From assembly GCF_002873135.1 (NCBI RefSeq), contig NZ_MCVI01000021.1, positions 139,579 through 203,578 on the forward strand: 64,000 nucleotides of DNA, given 5' to 3'. The translations under genes were made by a program, and so were the position numbers. Shown piece after piece: positions 52,412 through 63,134 of the stretch. The notes under the pieces are model-generated. The model was not told the DNA's origin and made no database searches. It saw nothing but the letters and a program-made list of their open reading frames with translations. Numbering within the stretch: the first letter of the stretch is position 1; each line of letters begins with the position of its first letter. This stretch comes from Shewanella sp. 10N.286.48.A6. Lineage in GTDB: Bacteria; Pseudomonadota; Gammaproteobacteria; Enterobacterales; Shewanellaceae.

Positions 52412-53659
52412 CTAACCACCAAAGTCATCGAGTAAGATGTTTTCATCTTCAACGCCTAAGTCTTTAAGCATACCAATTACCGCAGCATTCATCATTGGAG
52501 GTCCACACATGTAGAACTCACAATCTTCTGGTGCGTCATGGTCACGTAAGTAGTTTTCGTACAATACGTTATGAATAAAGCCTGTGTAGCCATCCCAGTT
52601 ATCTTCCGCTTGCGGATCAGATAACGCAACATGCCACTTAAAGTTTTCATTCTCAGCCGCTAAGCCATCGAAATCTTCTACGTAGAACATTTCACGCTTA
52701 GAACGAGCACCATACCAAAAACTCATCTTACGTTTAGACTGTAAACGCTTAAGTTGGTCAAAGATATGTGAACGCATTGGCGCCATACCTGCACCACCAC
52801 CGACAAACACCATTTCAGCATCGGTATCTTTAGCAAAGAACTCACCAAATGGACCAGAAATCGTTACTTTGTCACCTTCTTTGAGGCTCCAAATAAACGA
52901 TGACATCTTACCGCAAGGTAAAGTTAAGTTTCTTGGCGGCGGCGTAGCGATACGCACGTTCAACATGATGATGCCAAACTCTTCTGGGTAGTTAGCCATT
53001 GAGTATGCACGAATTGTTTCTTCATCAACCTTAGATTCTAAGTTGAAGAAACCAAAGTGTTCCCAGTCGCCACGGTATTGCTCTGGTACATCAAAGTCAG
53101 CATATTTAACGTGGTGAGCTGGGGCTTCAATTTGAATATAGCCACCCGCGCGGAACGGCACAGACTCACCATCAGGGATTTGCAGCTTAAGCTCTTTAAT
53201 GAACGTCGCTTTGTTATCGTTAGAGATAACTTCACATTCCCATTTTTTGATGCCGAAAATCTCTTCATCAAGTTCGATTTCCATGTCAGTTTTAACGTTA
53301 ACCTGACAGGCTAAACGACAACCTTGACGTGCTTCACCTTTGCTTATGTGATCAAGTTCAGTAGGCAGAATATCACCACCACCAGACTTAATGTTTACCC
53401 GACACTGACCACATGAGCCACCGCCACCACAAGCACTTGAAACGAAAATACCATTGTTAGCTAGTGCGCCGAGCAGCTTGCTACCAGCACCGGTTTTAAT
53501 TGCTTTTTCGCTATCATCATTAATTGAGATAGTGATATCACCACTGGCTACTAGTTTAGATTTAGCAAATAAAATCACTAATACTAAAACCAGTACAATC
53601 GCGGTAAACATACTCACACCTAGATAAACATCTATCGGAGTAGCTTTAAGAATATCCAT
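52412..53659 (-). CDS. nqrF: Na+-NQR subunit F
   Basis: NqrF is the NADH-oxidising entry subunit. The 415-residue protein has an N-terminal membrane helix (about 8-28), a 2Fe-2S ferredoxin domain ([10 protein letters not shown] with a later Cys in GCRLACQ, about 75-120), an FAD domain ([11 protein letters not shown]) and an NADH-binding domain ([19 protein letters not shown]). It is the last gene of nqrABCDEF, 44 bases after nqrE. Confidence 0.98.
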   Translation of the reverse strand: MDILKATPIDVYLGVSMFTAIVLVLVLVILFAKSKLVASGDITISINDDSEKAIKTGAGSKLLGALANNGIFVSSACGGGGSCGQCRVNIKSGGGDILPTELDHISKGEARQGCRLACQVNVKTDMEIELDEEIFGIKKWECEVISNDNKATFIKELKLQIPDGESVPFRAGGYIQIEAPAHHVKYADFDVPEQYRGDWEHFGFFNLESKVDEETIRAYSMANYPEEFGIIMLNVRIATPPPRNLTLPCGKMSSFIWSLKEGDKVTISGPFGEFFAKDTDAEMVFVGGGAGMAPMRSHIFDQLKRLQSKRKMSFWYGARSKREMFYVEDFDGLAAENENFKWHVALSDPQAEDNWDGYTGFIHNVLYENYLRDHDAPEDCEFYMCGPPMMNAAVIGMLKDLGVEDENILLDDFGG

Positions 53660-53703
53660 TAACTTATCCTTTAAGGTTCAAATTAATACGTCGTACGGGT
53701 GTC

Positions 53704-54312
53704 TTAAAGAGACACACCTGAGAACGACATGAAACCTAGCGCCATTAAGCCAGAAGTGATGAAGGTAATACCTAAACCACGTAGCCCTTTAGGCACATCA
53801 GAATACTTCATTTTCTCACGTAGACCGGCAAGCAATACAATTGCTAATGCCCAACCAACACCTGAGCCGATACCGAATACCAAGCTCTCGCCAAGGTTAT
53901 AATCACGCTCAACCATGAATGAAACCGCACCAAAAATTGCACAGTTAACCGTGATCAATGGTAAGAAAATACCTAATGCGTTGTACAAAGGTGGAAAGTA
54001 CTTATCTAATGCCATTTCCAGAATCTGTACTAATGCAGCAATAACACCAATAAAGGTAATGAACTTCAAGAAGCTCAAATCTGCATCAGGTACACCGGCC
54101 CAAGCTAATGCGCCAGGAGCCAGTAAACCTTGATAGATGATTTGGTTAACAGGCACTGAAATTGCCAGTACCACAATTACCGCAACACCTAGACCCATAG
54201 CAGTGGTGACTTTCTTTGATACCGCCAAGAAAGTACACATACCGAGGAAGAAGGCTAACGCCATGTTCTCAATGAAAATCGAACGAATTAACAGACTAAT
54301 ATAATGTTCCAT
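53704..54312 (-). CDS. nqrE: Na+-NQR subunit E
   Basis: NqrE is one of the two small, homologous, six-helix membrane subunits that hold an iron centre between them. The 202-residue protein starts [19 protein letters not shown] and has the conserved Cys in [11 protein letters not shown] and VNCAIFGAV. It follows nqrD by five bases. Confidence 0.97.
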   Translation of the reverse strand: MEHYISLLIRSIFIENMALAFFLGMCTFLAVSKKVTTAMGLGVAVIVVLAISVPVNQIIYQGLLAPGALAWAGVPDADLSFLKFITFIGVIAALVQILEMALDKYFPPLYNALGIFLPLITVNCAIFGAVSFMVERDYNLGESLVFGIGSGVGWALAIVLLAGLREKMKYSDVPKGLRGLGITFITSGLMALGFMSFSGVSL

Positions 54313-54317
54313 TGCGC

Positions 54318-54950
54318 CTACCCTTTTGCTTCTACTTGCTCTGGCTTATAAGTACGGATAATCCAGATCAGCATACCGATCAAGAAGAACGCACTTGGAG
54401 GAAGAAGTAACAAGCCATTAGGCTGATACCAACCACCGTCAGAGATTTTGCTGAGGATTTCAACGCCGAACAATGAACCATTACCGAGTAGTTCACGGAA
54501 GAAACCAACTGATAATAGGATGGCGCCATAGCCTAAGCCATTACCAATACCGTCCATAAAGCTCATCAGAGGCGGCGTTTTCATTGCGTATGCTTCTGCG
54601 CGACCCATTACAATACAGTTGGTGATAATCAAGCCAACAAATACTGATAATTGCTTCGCTACGTCATAGGCGTAAGCTTGCAATACTTGGTCTACAACAA
54701 TTACTAATGAAGCAATAATTGTCATTTGCACAATAATACGAACGCTGCTTGGAATATGATTACGTAGTAACGAAATAAATAAGTTCGAACACGCGGTCAC
54801 CGCAGTCAATGCTAATGTCATAACAATAGCCGTTTCCATTTTAGCGGTAACTGCCAGTGCACTACATACACCCAGAATTTGCAGAGCAATTGGGTTGTTA
54901 TTAATGATAGGTCCAGTCAGAACCTGTTTAAGTTCTTTAACGTCAGCCAT
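54318..54950 (-). CDS. nqrD: Na+-NQR subunit D
   Basis: NqrD pairs with NqrE in the membrane and shares its fold. The 210-residue protein has [17 protein letters not shown] and [14 protein letters not shown] with the conserved Cys residues. Its start overlaps the nqrC stop by one base (coordinate 54950 shared), so translation is coupled. Confidence 0.97.
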   Translation of the reverse strand: MADVKELKQVLTGPIINNNPIALQILGVCSALAVTAKMETAIVMTLALTAVTACSNLFISLLRNHIPSSVRIIVQMTIIASLVIVVDQVLQAYAYDVAKQLSVFVGLIITNCIVMGRAEAYAMKTPPLMSFMDGIGNGLGYGAILLSVGFFRELLGNGSLFGVEILSKISDGGWYQPNGLLLLPPSAFFLIGMLIWIIRTYKPEQVEAKG

Positions 54951-55750
54951 TAGCCTAGTCCTCCATTGCGTGCTTTTTCGATAAAGCGTGCAAAACCTTC
55001 TTCACCTAACCAAAACGTTAGCGAGTACTGAACACCGTTACTGGTCAACGTCGCACCAGATAAGGCATCAACACCGTGAACTGAAGATGCAATTGTCGGG
55101 ATCTTAGTGACTTGAATAGCTAAGTCGCCATTGTCGTCATAAAGTTTTTTACCTTCCCACTTAGCAATCCACTGAGGGTTTTGAACTTCACCACCTAGGC
55201 CCGGTGTTTCACCAGAACCAGTGAAGTCGTAATACACTAAGCTGCGAATGGTATTCATATCCGCTTCAACCGCTAAGAATGCAAACATGGTTGACCATAA
55301 ACCGTAGCCTTTAACAGGAATAATCACGGTTTGTAGTTCATTGTTGTCATCTTTAACTAGATAAACAACACCTTGATTTGCAACGCGCTTAACAGAGGCA
55401 ATGTCATTTTCAGGCTTAAAAGACGTTGCAGGCGTACGTGCCGCTTTTTCAACATCAAAAGTATCAGCATCACCTTCAACAAACTCACCGGTTTTTAAAT
55501 CAACAAGACGAGCTTCAACGTACTTACCATACTTTGCAATAATAACGTCTTTCTCAACTTTGCCAGCTTTAGTATCCACTAAACCTGCCGCTTCAAGAAT
55601 GTACTTTTGCTTATCTAGCAATTTATTCTCTTGCTGAATTGGCTTAAGTAATACTGCTGCAGTTGATACCAACATTGAGCAGATAAAACACAGGCCGATT
55701 ACAACAAATAATGTTTTGCCGATTGATTCTTTATTACTGGCCACGAGCAA
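54950..55750 (-). CDS. nqrC: Na+-NQR subunit C
   Basis: NqrC carries a covalently bound FMN on the periplasmic side of the membrane. The 266-residue protein has one membrane helix (about 12-34) and the flavinylation motif [13 protein letters not shown] near 230, whose Thr is the ApbE target. It overlaps nqrB by 17 bases, which implies coupled translation. Confidence 0.97.
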   Translation of the reverse strand: MLVASNKESIGKTLFVVIGLCFICSMLVSTAAVLLKPIQQENKLLDKQKYILEAAGLVDTKAGKVEKDVIIAKYGKYVEARLVDLKTGEFVEGDADTFDVEKAARTPATSFKPENDIASVKRVANQGVVYLVKDDNNELQTVIIPVKGYGLWSTMFAFLAVEADMNTIRSLVYYDFTGSGETPGLGGEVQNPQWIAKWEGKKLYDDNGDLAIQVTKIPTIASSVHGVDALSGATLTSNGVQYSLTFWLGEEGFARFIEKARNGGLG

Positions 55751-56933
55751 TCCTCCGCTTCACATTTGCTTGAACCACGAAATGGTCAAATAACGGTGCA
55801 AATAAGTTAGCAAACAGGATGGCTAACATCATTCCTTCAGGGAACGCTGGGTTAATGACGCGAATAAACACTGCCATTGCACCAATTAAGATACCGTAAG
55901 CCCATTTAGCATTGTTAGTGAAAGACGCAGAAACTGGGTCCGTCGCCATAAACATCATACCGAAGGCAAATCCACCTAAAACAAGATGCCAATACCAAGG
56001 TGTTGCAAACATTGCATTAGTGTCGCTACCGATAAAGTTAAGTAGGTAAGAAACTGCAATCATGCCCAACATCACACCTGAAATAATACGCCATGAGGCG
56101 ATACGGGTATAAACGATAACTGCACCACCTAGCAAAATAGCAAAGGTAGAGACTTCACCCACGGAACCTGGAATGAAACCTAAGAAGGCATCCCACCAGT
56201 TAGCGCTAGTATATTCAAACGTGCCCTGTGCAGCTTGGCTCAATGCCGTAGCACCAGAGAAACCGTCAGCCACAACCCATGTTGTGTCACCTGACATGCT
56301 TAACGGATACGCAAAGAATAAGAATGCACGACCCGCTAACGCTGGGTTTAAGAAGTTACGACCTGTGCCGCCAAACACTTCTTTTGCAACCACAACACCA
56401 AAGGTAATACCCAGTGCAACCATCCATAATGGAATAGTTGCTGGTAAGGTCAGCGCAAATAGAATGGAAGTTACAAAGAAACCTTCGTTAACTTCATGGC
56501 CACGTACAGACGCGAATAAGACTTCCCAGAAACCACCAACGGCAAAAGTCACCGCATAAATAGGTAGGAACCAACAAGCGCCATACCACATCAGTGCAGG
56601 CACACCTGAACTTGCGGTTAATTCAGTACCAAATAGGCTGAATAGGCTGACTTGCCATACATCAGGAGTTGCAAAGCCAGCCATCAGCGCATCTTGAGCT
56701 TGCAAGCCAACGTTGTACATACCAAAGAACATTGCCGGGAAAGTACAGGCCCAAACCGTAATCATCATACGTTTTAGATCAAGGCTGTCACGCACGTGCG
56801 TGGTGCCTTTGTTTACTTTACCTGGAGTGTAAAACACAGTAGCAGCCGCTTCATAAAGGGCGTACCACTTCTCGTACTTGCCGCCTTTTTCAAATTGCGG
56901 TTCAATACGCTCGATAAAATCTTTCAAGCTCAT
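55734..56933 (-). CDS. nqrB: Na+-NQR subunit B
   Basis: NqrB is the large membrane subunit that carries a covalent FMN and riboflavin and contributes to the Na+ path. The start is ATG 56933, overlapping the nqrA stop as TAATG; the product (399 residues) then begins [19 protein letters not shown] like other NqrB proteins. The flavinylation motif is [11 protein letters not shown] near 230. The protein is rich in membrane helices. Confidence 0.97.
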   Translation of the reverse strand: MSLKDFIERIEPQFEKGGKYEKWYALYEAAATVFYTPGKVNKGTTHVRDSLDLKRMMITVWACTFPAMFFGMYNVGLQAQDALMAGFATPDVWQVSLFSLFGTELTASSGVPALMWYGACWFLPIYAVTFAVGGFWEVLFASVRGHEVNEGFFVTSILFALTLPATIPLWMVALGITFGVVVAKEVFGGTGRNFLNPALAGRAFLFFAYPLSMSGDTTWVVADGFSGATALSQAAQGTFEYTSANWWDAFLGFIPGSVGEVSTFAILLGGAVIVYTRIASWRIISGVMLGMIAVSYLLNFIGSDTNAMFATPWYWHLVLGGFAFGMMFMATDPVSASFTNNAKWAYGILIGAMAVFIRVINPAFPEGMMLAILFANLFAPLFDHFVVQANVKRRIARGQ

Positions 56934-58267
56934 TAGCCTTCCCTCTCGATCGTATCTAAACAATCACGCAGATATGATGCATAGTCATACTTGCCTGGAC
57001 ATACGAAGGTACACAATGCCAAATCTTCTTCATCTAGCTCTAGTGCGCCCAGTGCAGCAGCACCGTCATAATCACCAGAAACAAGATCGCGAAGTAACAT
57101 TGTCGGTAAGATATCTAATGGAACAACACGTTCATAGTTACCAATTGGCACCATGGCACGATCTGAACCACCCGTAGTTGTGGTCATATTGAACAGACCT
57201 GTACGGTTTAAGTGACCTAAGAATGCGCGAGTGATAGAGAACTTATCAGCACCAGGCATAGCCCAACCAAATAATTCTTTTTCATTGCCTTCTTTCAACA
57301 AGCTAAGTTGTTGATGATAGCGACCTAAATAGCCATGAGGACCCGCCGCTTGGCGCCCGCTTAATACTGAACCTGAGATAACTCGAACATTGTCAGTTTC
57401 AATTTCTCCAGCAGTTAATTCAACAGTGCTAGCACCTAATACTGTACGAACTAAACGTGGGTTTTTAGCTTCAGGGCCAGTAATCGCAATAACACGTTGA
57501 GTGTTAAGTTCACCTTGAGTGAATAATTGACCAACAGCAATCACGTCTTGGTAGCCAATATGCCAAACCGTACGTGTTGCAGAAGCAGGAAGAAGATGAT
57601 GAATGTGAGTGCCCACTAGGCCAGCAGGATGTATACCTGCAAACTCTTCAACTTGAGCATTGCCAGAAGGGATATCAGCACCAGGCGCTTTAGCAAGGAA
57701 AAGTTTGCCTTCTGTTAATTTCGCTAGTAGCGTCAAGCCGTTAGCAAAATCATCTTTATGCTCAGCAATCACTACAGCAGGATCTGCAGCAAGTGGTTGA
57801 GTATCAATTGCGGTGACGAAAATACCAGCAGCGACTGAATCAACAGCAGGTACTTTACTGAAAGGGCGAGTTCGTAAAGCTGTCCAAAGACCTGATTCAA
57901 TCAAGTTTTCTCTGACAACGTTAGCATCTAACGTGTTAAGTTCATCAGCACTATATTGAGTAAAGCTGACTTTATCATCACCTTCAACGCCAATAACCAC
58001 TGACTGAAGTACACGTTTCGCACCCCGGTTAATTTCTAATACAGTACCACTAGCTAAAGCAGTATATTTAACGCCAAGGTTCTTTTTATCTTCAAAAATC
58101 ACCTGACCTTTCAAGACTTTTTCGCCAACCTTGATTTTCATCGTTGGACGTAAGCCAATATACTCTTCACCCAAAGTCGCTACGTTCTTAATGGCTGGGC
58201 CATTATGGATAACTTGCTCAGGGCCACCTGCTAGAGGTAGTTCCAATCCTTTCTTTATTGTAATCAT
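56933..58267 (-). CDS. nqrA: Na+-NQR subunit A
   Basis: NqrA is the peripheral cytoplasmic subunit of the complex. The 444-residue protein begins [20 protein letters not shown], and has [18 protein letters not shown] and the C-terminal [17 protein letters not shown] set the start at ATG 58267 rather than a GTG at 58279 because it gives the family's standard N-terminus. It is the first gene of the six-gene operon. Confidence 0.97.
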   Translation of the reverse strand: MITIKKGLELPLAGGPEQVIHNGPAIKNVATLGEEYIGLRPTMKIKVGEKVLKGQVIFEDKKNLGVKYTALASGTVLEINRGAKRVLQSVVIGVEGDDKVSFTQYSADELNTLDANVVRENLIESGLWTALRTRPFSKVPAVDSVAAGIFVTAIDTQPLAADPAVVIAEHKDDFANGLTLLAKLTEGKLFLAKAPGADIPSGNAQVEEFAGIHPAGLVGTHIHHLLPASATRTVWHIGYQDVIAVGQLFTQGELNTQRVIAITGPEAKNPRLVRTVLGASTVELTAGEIETDNVRVISGSVLSGRQAAGPHGYLGRYHQQLSLLKEGNEKELFGWAMPGADKFSITRAFLGHLNRTGLFNMTTTTGGSDRAMVPIGNYERVVPLDILPTMLLRDLVSGDYDGAAALGALELDEEDLALCTFVCPGKYDYASYLRDCLDTIEREG

Positions 58268-58279
58268 ATCCACAAGCAC

Positions 58280-58694
58280 TACGTTTGAAGGAAAGACAAT
58301 GCGCCGCGTTCCTACCCAAAAGAAAACAAAGTGTTAACAAACACTTCAGTGTTGAGCTAGCGCAGATTTATCACGGAAATGCGATCGCAATCACGCTGGT
58401 CGCGCGCATTTTACCCCAAAATGTGCGCTATCGCCACGAAAAAAACCAGTGATTGAATTTTTAGATTGTTCATTTTTAAACAATTCACTCAAATAGGGTG
58501 TGGAACAGTCTGATTTAACGTCATTGAATGCAATATTTCAGTAACACAGGCACTATAACATTAATTTTAAAAGAAATAATATAAGAAGTGATTTACGGAT
58601 TTGTTAACAAAATTCGCTTTAGTACGAGCTAAAATAGCCCATACTAAAGCAGAATTAAAACAAGCACCTACAAGAGGAAGAAGAGGTGAGACAG
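58280..58694. other. Intergenic region upstream of the nqr operon
   Basis: This region contains the nqr promoter area and the terminator of the preceding receptor gene. A GGTAAAAT sequence on the minus strand near 58413-58420 is a candidate -10 region, without a clear -35. I see no further ORF worth reporting. Confidence 0.4.
58616..58650 (-). terminator. Terminator-like inverted repeat after the receptor gene
   Basis: GCTTTAGTAcgaGCT and AGCccaTACTAAAGC form a long stem around AAAAT, with a T-rich tract on the transcript, 45 bases past the receptor stop. Confidence 0.7.
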
Positions 58695-60770
58695 TTAAAA
58701 TCTGGCCTGATATCCAAGGTAACTCAGCATCTCGCCTTGAGAAGTAATGCCTAAATTAGACTGTTGACTGACTAAATCCTCGTCAAGTAAGTTTTCTATA
58801 CGCAAATAAACTTCGTGCACATTAGAAATATGATAGTTAGCTGCTAAGTCTAGCTTCCATTGTGTATCAATTTGTTCACCGCCATTAATGGCAGTGGCAT
58901 AACCCATTTCTGATTGATATAAAGCTTGGGCGATGACACTAAATTGACCCATTATTAAGCCCGCATTTAAAGCTAATTGTTGCTCAGGTACCCAAGGAAG
59001 TTGTTCGCCTTTTACATAAAGACCGATTAAGTCGTTAAAACCAGAGTCTCCAAACTCAGCTTGGCTGTATTGGTATTGAGCAGAAAGAGGGATTGAAAAG
59101 CTATCAAAGCCGACAGTGTAATCGACCGACAAGTCGATGCCGTTAACGGACGTATCGTTAAAATTGTCTTGTACATAACGCTGTGAATAATCACACGCCA
59201 TACTCCACATACAAGTCACATGTTGATTATCAAAGTCTTGTACGTAAGCATTTAAACCAACATTTAGTGCATCATTGCTATAGCCAAGTGCTAATTGATA
59301 CTGCAGCGACTCCTGCGCTTGTTGCAATGCATTGCCCGCTGATGCAGCTGTCCAAGCTTGCTTAGCTGAAACAGCCGCTTTCCAAGCACCTGTGGTATAG
59401 GCAATTTCGATTGCCGGGATCCAGCCATCATCAGAAAAATCAGCCGCCTCTATGCCATAGGCTTCAACGTCAATTTCGCGAGTCGTACTGACACTTTCAA
59501 AGCTCAAGCCTAAGTTTATCGACAAAGCGCCATAGTTGAGTTTGGCGTCAGCGCTGGTAATGAGTACGTTAACATCGTCGATATAAGCTAGCAGCGCATT
59601 ATCAATATTGGTGCTCGCAAGACTTCTATCTTGGCTCCAGGTCCAATCTTGCTGGCCAAAACGCATTTTGGCTTTATCTGAATGAAACAGCGCACCATAG
59701 GTCACTTGATGAGCGCCATATTGACTTACACCTTCCGTTTGCAAGCCATAGCCCGAATATTGATTATCTTCAAGCATAGAGCCTAAAGCCAAACCGCCTG
59801 TAGTCGGGGCTTTATCAAAAGCTGAAATCGCTGATAATTCTGTTGTACCAATAAACACGCCAGATAACGAGTTTAATTGCGAGATTTGCTCATCATAGGA
59901 TTGGTAATAAAAATCGGACATCACCACCGAGCCATCACTAAGATTAACAATATGGCTCACTTGATACTTATGGCGCTGGCCTTCACGGTTATCTTTTTCG
60001 GTAGCCGAATACGCCCTACCCGGTTTAGCCTGCCAATCTTGATTGGTTAAGCCAATATTGGAATTATTATTTTCTGAGTTAGTGTATTGGTACATAAACT
60101 CTGTCGTTTGTGGGTTTCTAGCGCCAGCAAGACTATCAGCATTAATTTTGAACATGATATCGGTTTGGCTGTGGTCGCTATCAAGGTTGGTCACAAAACC
60201 TGTTTCTTCGGCGGTATTTTGGTAATCCACCGCAAACAGCATGCCGTATTCTTTATTTAAGCCACTGGCAATGGCGCCCACGCGGCCACCACCATTATCA
60301 TTAATTTCGATGTTAGCCTGAGCATCTAATTTTGTTGGGCTGATCTGCGCCGTGGTGTAATCCACACTACCAAAAGCCCCTTTACCGCCTTTTGTCACTC
60401 CAGTCATGCTGGCTGTAGTCACTTGGGTTTGTAAGGCTAAATTCGGTTGTAACACTAAATGAGGCGCTGAATAAGGAGACGGTGAAAAGGATACTCTATC
60501 TTGAGAAATCGCAATGCCATTGACCGCGCCGCGATGACTGATGTCAGTGGTTTGCCCCATGGCAGCAGGCATGATTGTCATTCCTGACAATGCTAGGGGT
60601 ATTGTACTGCTGCGATAATGAAATGGAGCTGTCTGAGGCTGGTCGAGTACAACAGTATTATTTGATTCATCCAAGGATGCCGTCACAGAGCTTGCAGCAA
60701 AACTTGAAGAATGACACACAAACAGCACAGCAGAAGCAATTACAGACAAGCTGAATTGGCCTTTAGACAT
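58695..60770 (-). CDS. TonB-dependent-receptor-like outer-membrane protein with diverged plug
   Basis: This 691-residue protein has a Sec signal peptide (cleavage likely after SSFAAS, about 27) and a long beta-strand-rich region (about 150-691) ending in aromatic YLGYQARF, as in TonB-dependent receptors. A C-terminal LRIENLLDEDLVS block resembles the conserved TBDR end. The N-terminal 120 residues sit where the plug should be, but the usual RG/YG/INI plug signatures are weak; NTVVLD might be a TonB box. Two Cys in one predicted loop (CMWSMAC) could form a disulfide. GGGAG lies six bases before the ATG. The substrate is unknown; no partner genes lie beside it. Confidence 0.65.
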   Translation of the reverse strand: MSKGQFSLSVIASAVLFVCHSSSFAASSVTASLDESNNTVVLDQPQTAPFHYRSSTIPLALSGMTIMPAAMGQTTDISHRGAVNGIAISQDRVSFSPSPYSAPHLVLQPNLALQTQVTTASMTGVTKGGKGAFGSVDYTTAQISPTKLDAQANIEINDNGGGRVGAIASGLNKEYGMLFAVDYQNTAEETGFVTNLDSDHSQTDIMFKINADSLAGARNPQTTEFMYQYTNSENNNSNIGLTNQDWQAKPGRAYSATEKDNREGQRHKYQVSHIVNLSDGSVVMSDFYYQSYDEQISQLNSLSGVFIGTTELSAISAFDKAPTTGGLALGSMLEDNQYSGYGLQTEGVSQYGAHQVTYGALFHSDKAKMRFGQQDWTWSQDRSLASTNIDNALLAYIDDVNVLITSADAKLNYGALSINLGLSFESVSTTREIDVEAYGIEAADFSDDGWIPAIEIAYTTGAWKAAVSAKQAWTAASAGNALQQAQESLQYQLALGYSNDALNVGLNAYVQDFDNQHVTCMWSMACDYSQRYVQDNFNDTSVNGIDLSVDYTVGFDSFSIPLSAQYQYSQAEFGDSGFNDLIGLYVKGEQLPWVPEQQLALNAGLIMGQFSVIAQALYQSEMGYATAINGGEQIDTQWKLDLAANYHISNVHEVYLRIENLLDEDLVSQQSNLGITSQGEMLSYLGYQARF

Positions 60771-60902
60771 GGTTAACTCCCAAAATACATCATCGGCATC
60801 GCAATCCGCTACGCCTTTATTATTATAAATAACATCCTATTACTAACTTTTAACAATAACGTTTTCATGCAAATAAAAACAGTATTTTAATAAAATTAAC
60901 CA

Positions 60903-60932
60903 CAAAAAAAACAAAGCGGCCGAAGCCGCTTT
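60903..60932 (-). terminator. Intrinsic terminator of luxS
   Basis: AAAGCGGC and GCCGCTTT arms around CGAA followed by a T-run on the transcript, about 35 bases past the luxS stop. Confidence 0.9.
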
Positions 60933-60966
60933 GGTGTCAAACTAAAACCTAGGATTAACAGCTAGC

Positions 60967-61476
60967 CTATAGCGTACCTAAAATGTCGTCACTCAATTTA
61001 AGGTCATCATTACGATTGACACTTACACCAGCGGCAATGATTGCACGAGCAATATCTTGGGCTTGATCAAGTGAGTGCATGTCATAAGTGCCACACTGAT
61101 ACTCATTTAATTCAGGGATCTCACTTTGTTCAACCACTTTAAGTACATCACCCATTGCTGCAAGCCACGCATCGGCAACAACCCGCTCTGTCGGCTGACC
61201 AATTAAGCTCATGTAAAAACCGGTGCGACAACCCATTGGCGATATATCAATAATTTCTACCGAGTCACCATTCAAATGATCACGCATAAAACCGGCAAAT
61301 AAGTGCTCAAGGGTATGAATACCACGTTCACTTAAAATATCTTTATTTGGCGTACAAAAACGCAAGTCAAATACCGTAATGGTGTCACCTTTAGGTGTAC
61401 TCATATGCTTTGCGACACGCACAGCAGGAGCTTCCATTCGTGTATGATCAACAGTGAAACTATCAAGTAAAGGCAT
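60967..61476 (-). CDS. luxS: S-ribosylhomocysteine lyase LuxS
   Basis: LuxS cleaves S-ribosylhomocysteine to homocysteine and the autoinducer-2 precursor. The 169-residue protein has the zinc motif HTLEH near 54-58, [10 protein letters not shown] (catalytic Cys) near 81-90 and the metal Cys in [10 protein letters not shown] near 127. It is a single gene between the bolA terminator and its own terminator. Confidence 0.98.
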   Translation of the reverse strand: MPLLDSFTVDHTRMEAPAVRVAKHMSTPKGDTITVFDLRFCTPNKDILSERGIHTLEHLFAGFMRDHLNGDSVEIIDISPMGCRTGFYMSLIGQPTERVVADAWLAAMGDVLKVVEQSEIPELNEYQCGTYDMHSLDQAQDIARAIIAAGVSVNRNDDLKLSDDILGTL

Positions 61477-61651
61477 GACTCATTCCTTAAGGCTAAGTAA
61501 AAGATGTTTGGCATCATAGCATCAAAATTGAAACCAGACAGCTATGTAAACATGGGATAAACCGGAGTTATCTTCATGTAATAACCTGTCGGTGTGACAA
61601 ACTGATGACCGATACTTATTACTTTTATTAAAACACTAAAGACTAAAAAGC

Positions 61652-61679
61652 AAAAAACCTCATCTAAAGACGAGGTTTT
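61652..61679 (-). terminator. Intrinsic terminator of bolA
   Basis: ACCTCATCT and AGACGAGGT arms (one mismatch) around AA with T-rich flank on the transcript, about 63 bases beyond the bolA stop. Confidence 0.75.
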
Positions 61680-61741
61680 GATTTTTAAGCTAATTTGGCT
61701 AGTTTGCCTTAATCTACAATGACCATAAATGGCCTTATGGA

Positions 61742-62041
61742 TTAACCTTTACAATTTGGCGTTTTAGGCACTGCATCTAATGCTTGCCACTCAGCCTGAG
61801 TATATGCATTAATGGAAAGTGCATGCACGCCGTTGGCTAACTCATCCGCTAACACAGCATTTATTGCTCGGTGGCGGGCAATTAATCGCTGCGCTTCAAA
61901 CTGCTCACTCACCACCACCACTTTGAAGTGTGTTTCTGAGTTAGGCGGCACATGGTGGCGATTGCTTTCATTAAGCACATCTAAATGTATCGGACTAAAA
62001 GACTGGTTCAGTTTATCGCTAATGATTTGTTCAACTGACAT
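61742..62041 (-). CDS. bolA: BolA-family protein
   Basis: BolA proteins work with monothiol glutaredoxins in iron-sulfur trafficking and can affect cell shape and transcription. The 99-residue protein begins MSVEQIISDKLNQSFSPIHLDVLNESNRHH and has THFKVVVVSEQFEAQRLIARHRAINAVL with the conserved His. I chose ATG 62041, with AAAGAG upstream; an open frame continuing to 62137 adds unlike residues. The family is clear; the exact orthologue (BolA rather than IbaG) is supported by the length and N-terminus. Confidence 0.9.
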   Translation of the reverse strand: MSVEQIISDKLNQSFSPIHLDVLNESNRHHVPPNSETHFKVVVVSEQFEAQRLIARHRAINAVLADELANGVHALSINAYTQAEWQALDAVPKTPNCKG

Positions 62042-62189
62042 AACAAACTCTTTATAACTACATTTTAAAGTTTGAAGACTACTGCTTAACTCCCCATAAA
62101 TCAAACTAGCCAGTCGGCAATCTGATTTAAGTGGCAATTTTAGTTAACAATGCAAGCTAACCTAGTAAGTTAAAGATTACGCTGATGAA

Positions 62190-62858
62190 TTATCCCTTCA
62201 ATTGATGATAGCCGACAATTAACTGCCTAAAGGTTAGATTTAACCGACAGCTCTTAACCTTTAAACGCTTTGGTACTGCATGCTGCCACTGTGATTGCAT
62301 CCCTTGATGCATAATGAGTAAATCACCGCTTTCAAGCTCAACGTTTTGTTTTATATTGAGGCTTTTATGCCGTAAGGCAAAAGTTCGACTGGCGCCAATA
62401 CTGACTGACACAATTGCGCTATTGGCTACTATTTCAGGCTCATCATCACTATGCCAGCCCATAGAATCTAAACCGTTTTGATAACGATTAACCAATACCC
62501 CGTTGCAATTAAACTGCAGTTCATCCCGCAGCCGCTGCCTTAAATCTGCTAATAAGTGTGGCCAAGGCTGCGGTGAAATTAATAAAGAAGAATATTGATA
62601 TTCACAACCAGGATCAGCAAACCATACTTGAGCGCGAGGGATAGGATGCTGTTTACCAAAAAGCGTAATTATCGGTTTTTCAAAGGGGTAGCTATCGGCA
62701 TCGGCTAGCAACTGTTGCTGCTCCCCGCGTGATAAAAAGCCCTTTATATACGTTATTGGCGCAGTTATTGGCGCGCCATGGCTCTTGGATTTAGCGCAGG
62801 GGCTATTTTGATTGTCACTGCTGTGCTGATCAGATAATTTAAACTCGATTTGTTTCAC
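62190..62858 (-). CDS. AlkB-like 2-oxoglutarate/Fe(II)-dependent dioxygenase
   Basis: The protein resembles AlkB-type DNA-repair dioxygenases that remove methyl groups from bases by oxidation. It has NRYQNGLDSMGWHSDDE (iron HxD), LRHK, SGDLLIMHQGMQSQWQHAVP (second His) and CRLNLTFR (2-oxoglutarate Arg). I chose the GTG at 62858 because AGGAGG lies six bases ahead; the open frame continues to 62909. The product is 222 residues. Its length and SMGWHSDDE are more like AlkB2/AlkB3-type proteins than E. coli AlkB. It is divergent from the 7TM-DISM gene. Confidence 0.87.
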   Translation of the reverse strand: MKQIEFKLSDQHSSDNQNSPCAKSKSHGAPITAPITYIKGFLSRGEQQQLLADADSYPFEKPIITLFGKQHPIPRAQVWFADPGCEYQYSSLLISPQPWPHLLADLRQRLRDELQFNCNGVLVNRYQNGLDSMGWHSDDEPEIVANSAIVSVSIGASRTFALRHKSLNIKQNVELESGDLLIMHQGMQSQWQHAVPKRLKVKSCRLNLTFRQLIVGYHQLKG

Positions 62859-63065
62859 CCCCGCCCTCCTTTTGCCTCTTAAAGAGAGGCTAACGTTGAC
62901 AACCGACACTTTGTGACTAATCCTTTAGTATATCAATACATTATTTTACACTTTTCTAACATTAACTCACTAAACTTTATGAGAGCCTAAAATTACAACG
63001 TAAGCTGTTTTATTAAGCTAGGTGAACCGCCTTAATGTTTATCCCAACACCGTCATTGCAGCAGC

Positions 63066-63091
63066 GCCGCCACTATCTTATCGGCGGTTTT
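63066..63091 (+). other. Hairpin upstream of the 7TM-DISM gene
   Basis: CCGCC (63067-63071) and GGCGG (63083-63087) form a stem around an 11-base loop followed by TTTT, about 45 bases before the start codon. It looks like an attenuator or a weak terminator, but the T-run is short. Confidence 0.3.
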
Positions 63092-63134
63092 AGCACTGTT
63101 AGTCTATAAAAGATAAAGGTAGTTTATTGCACTT

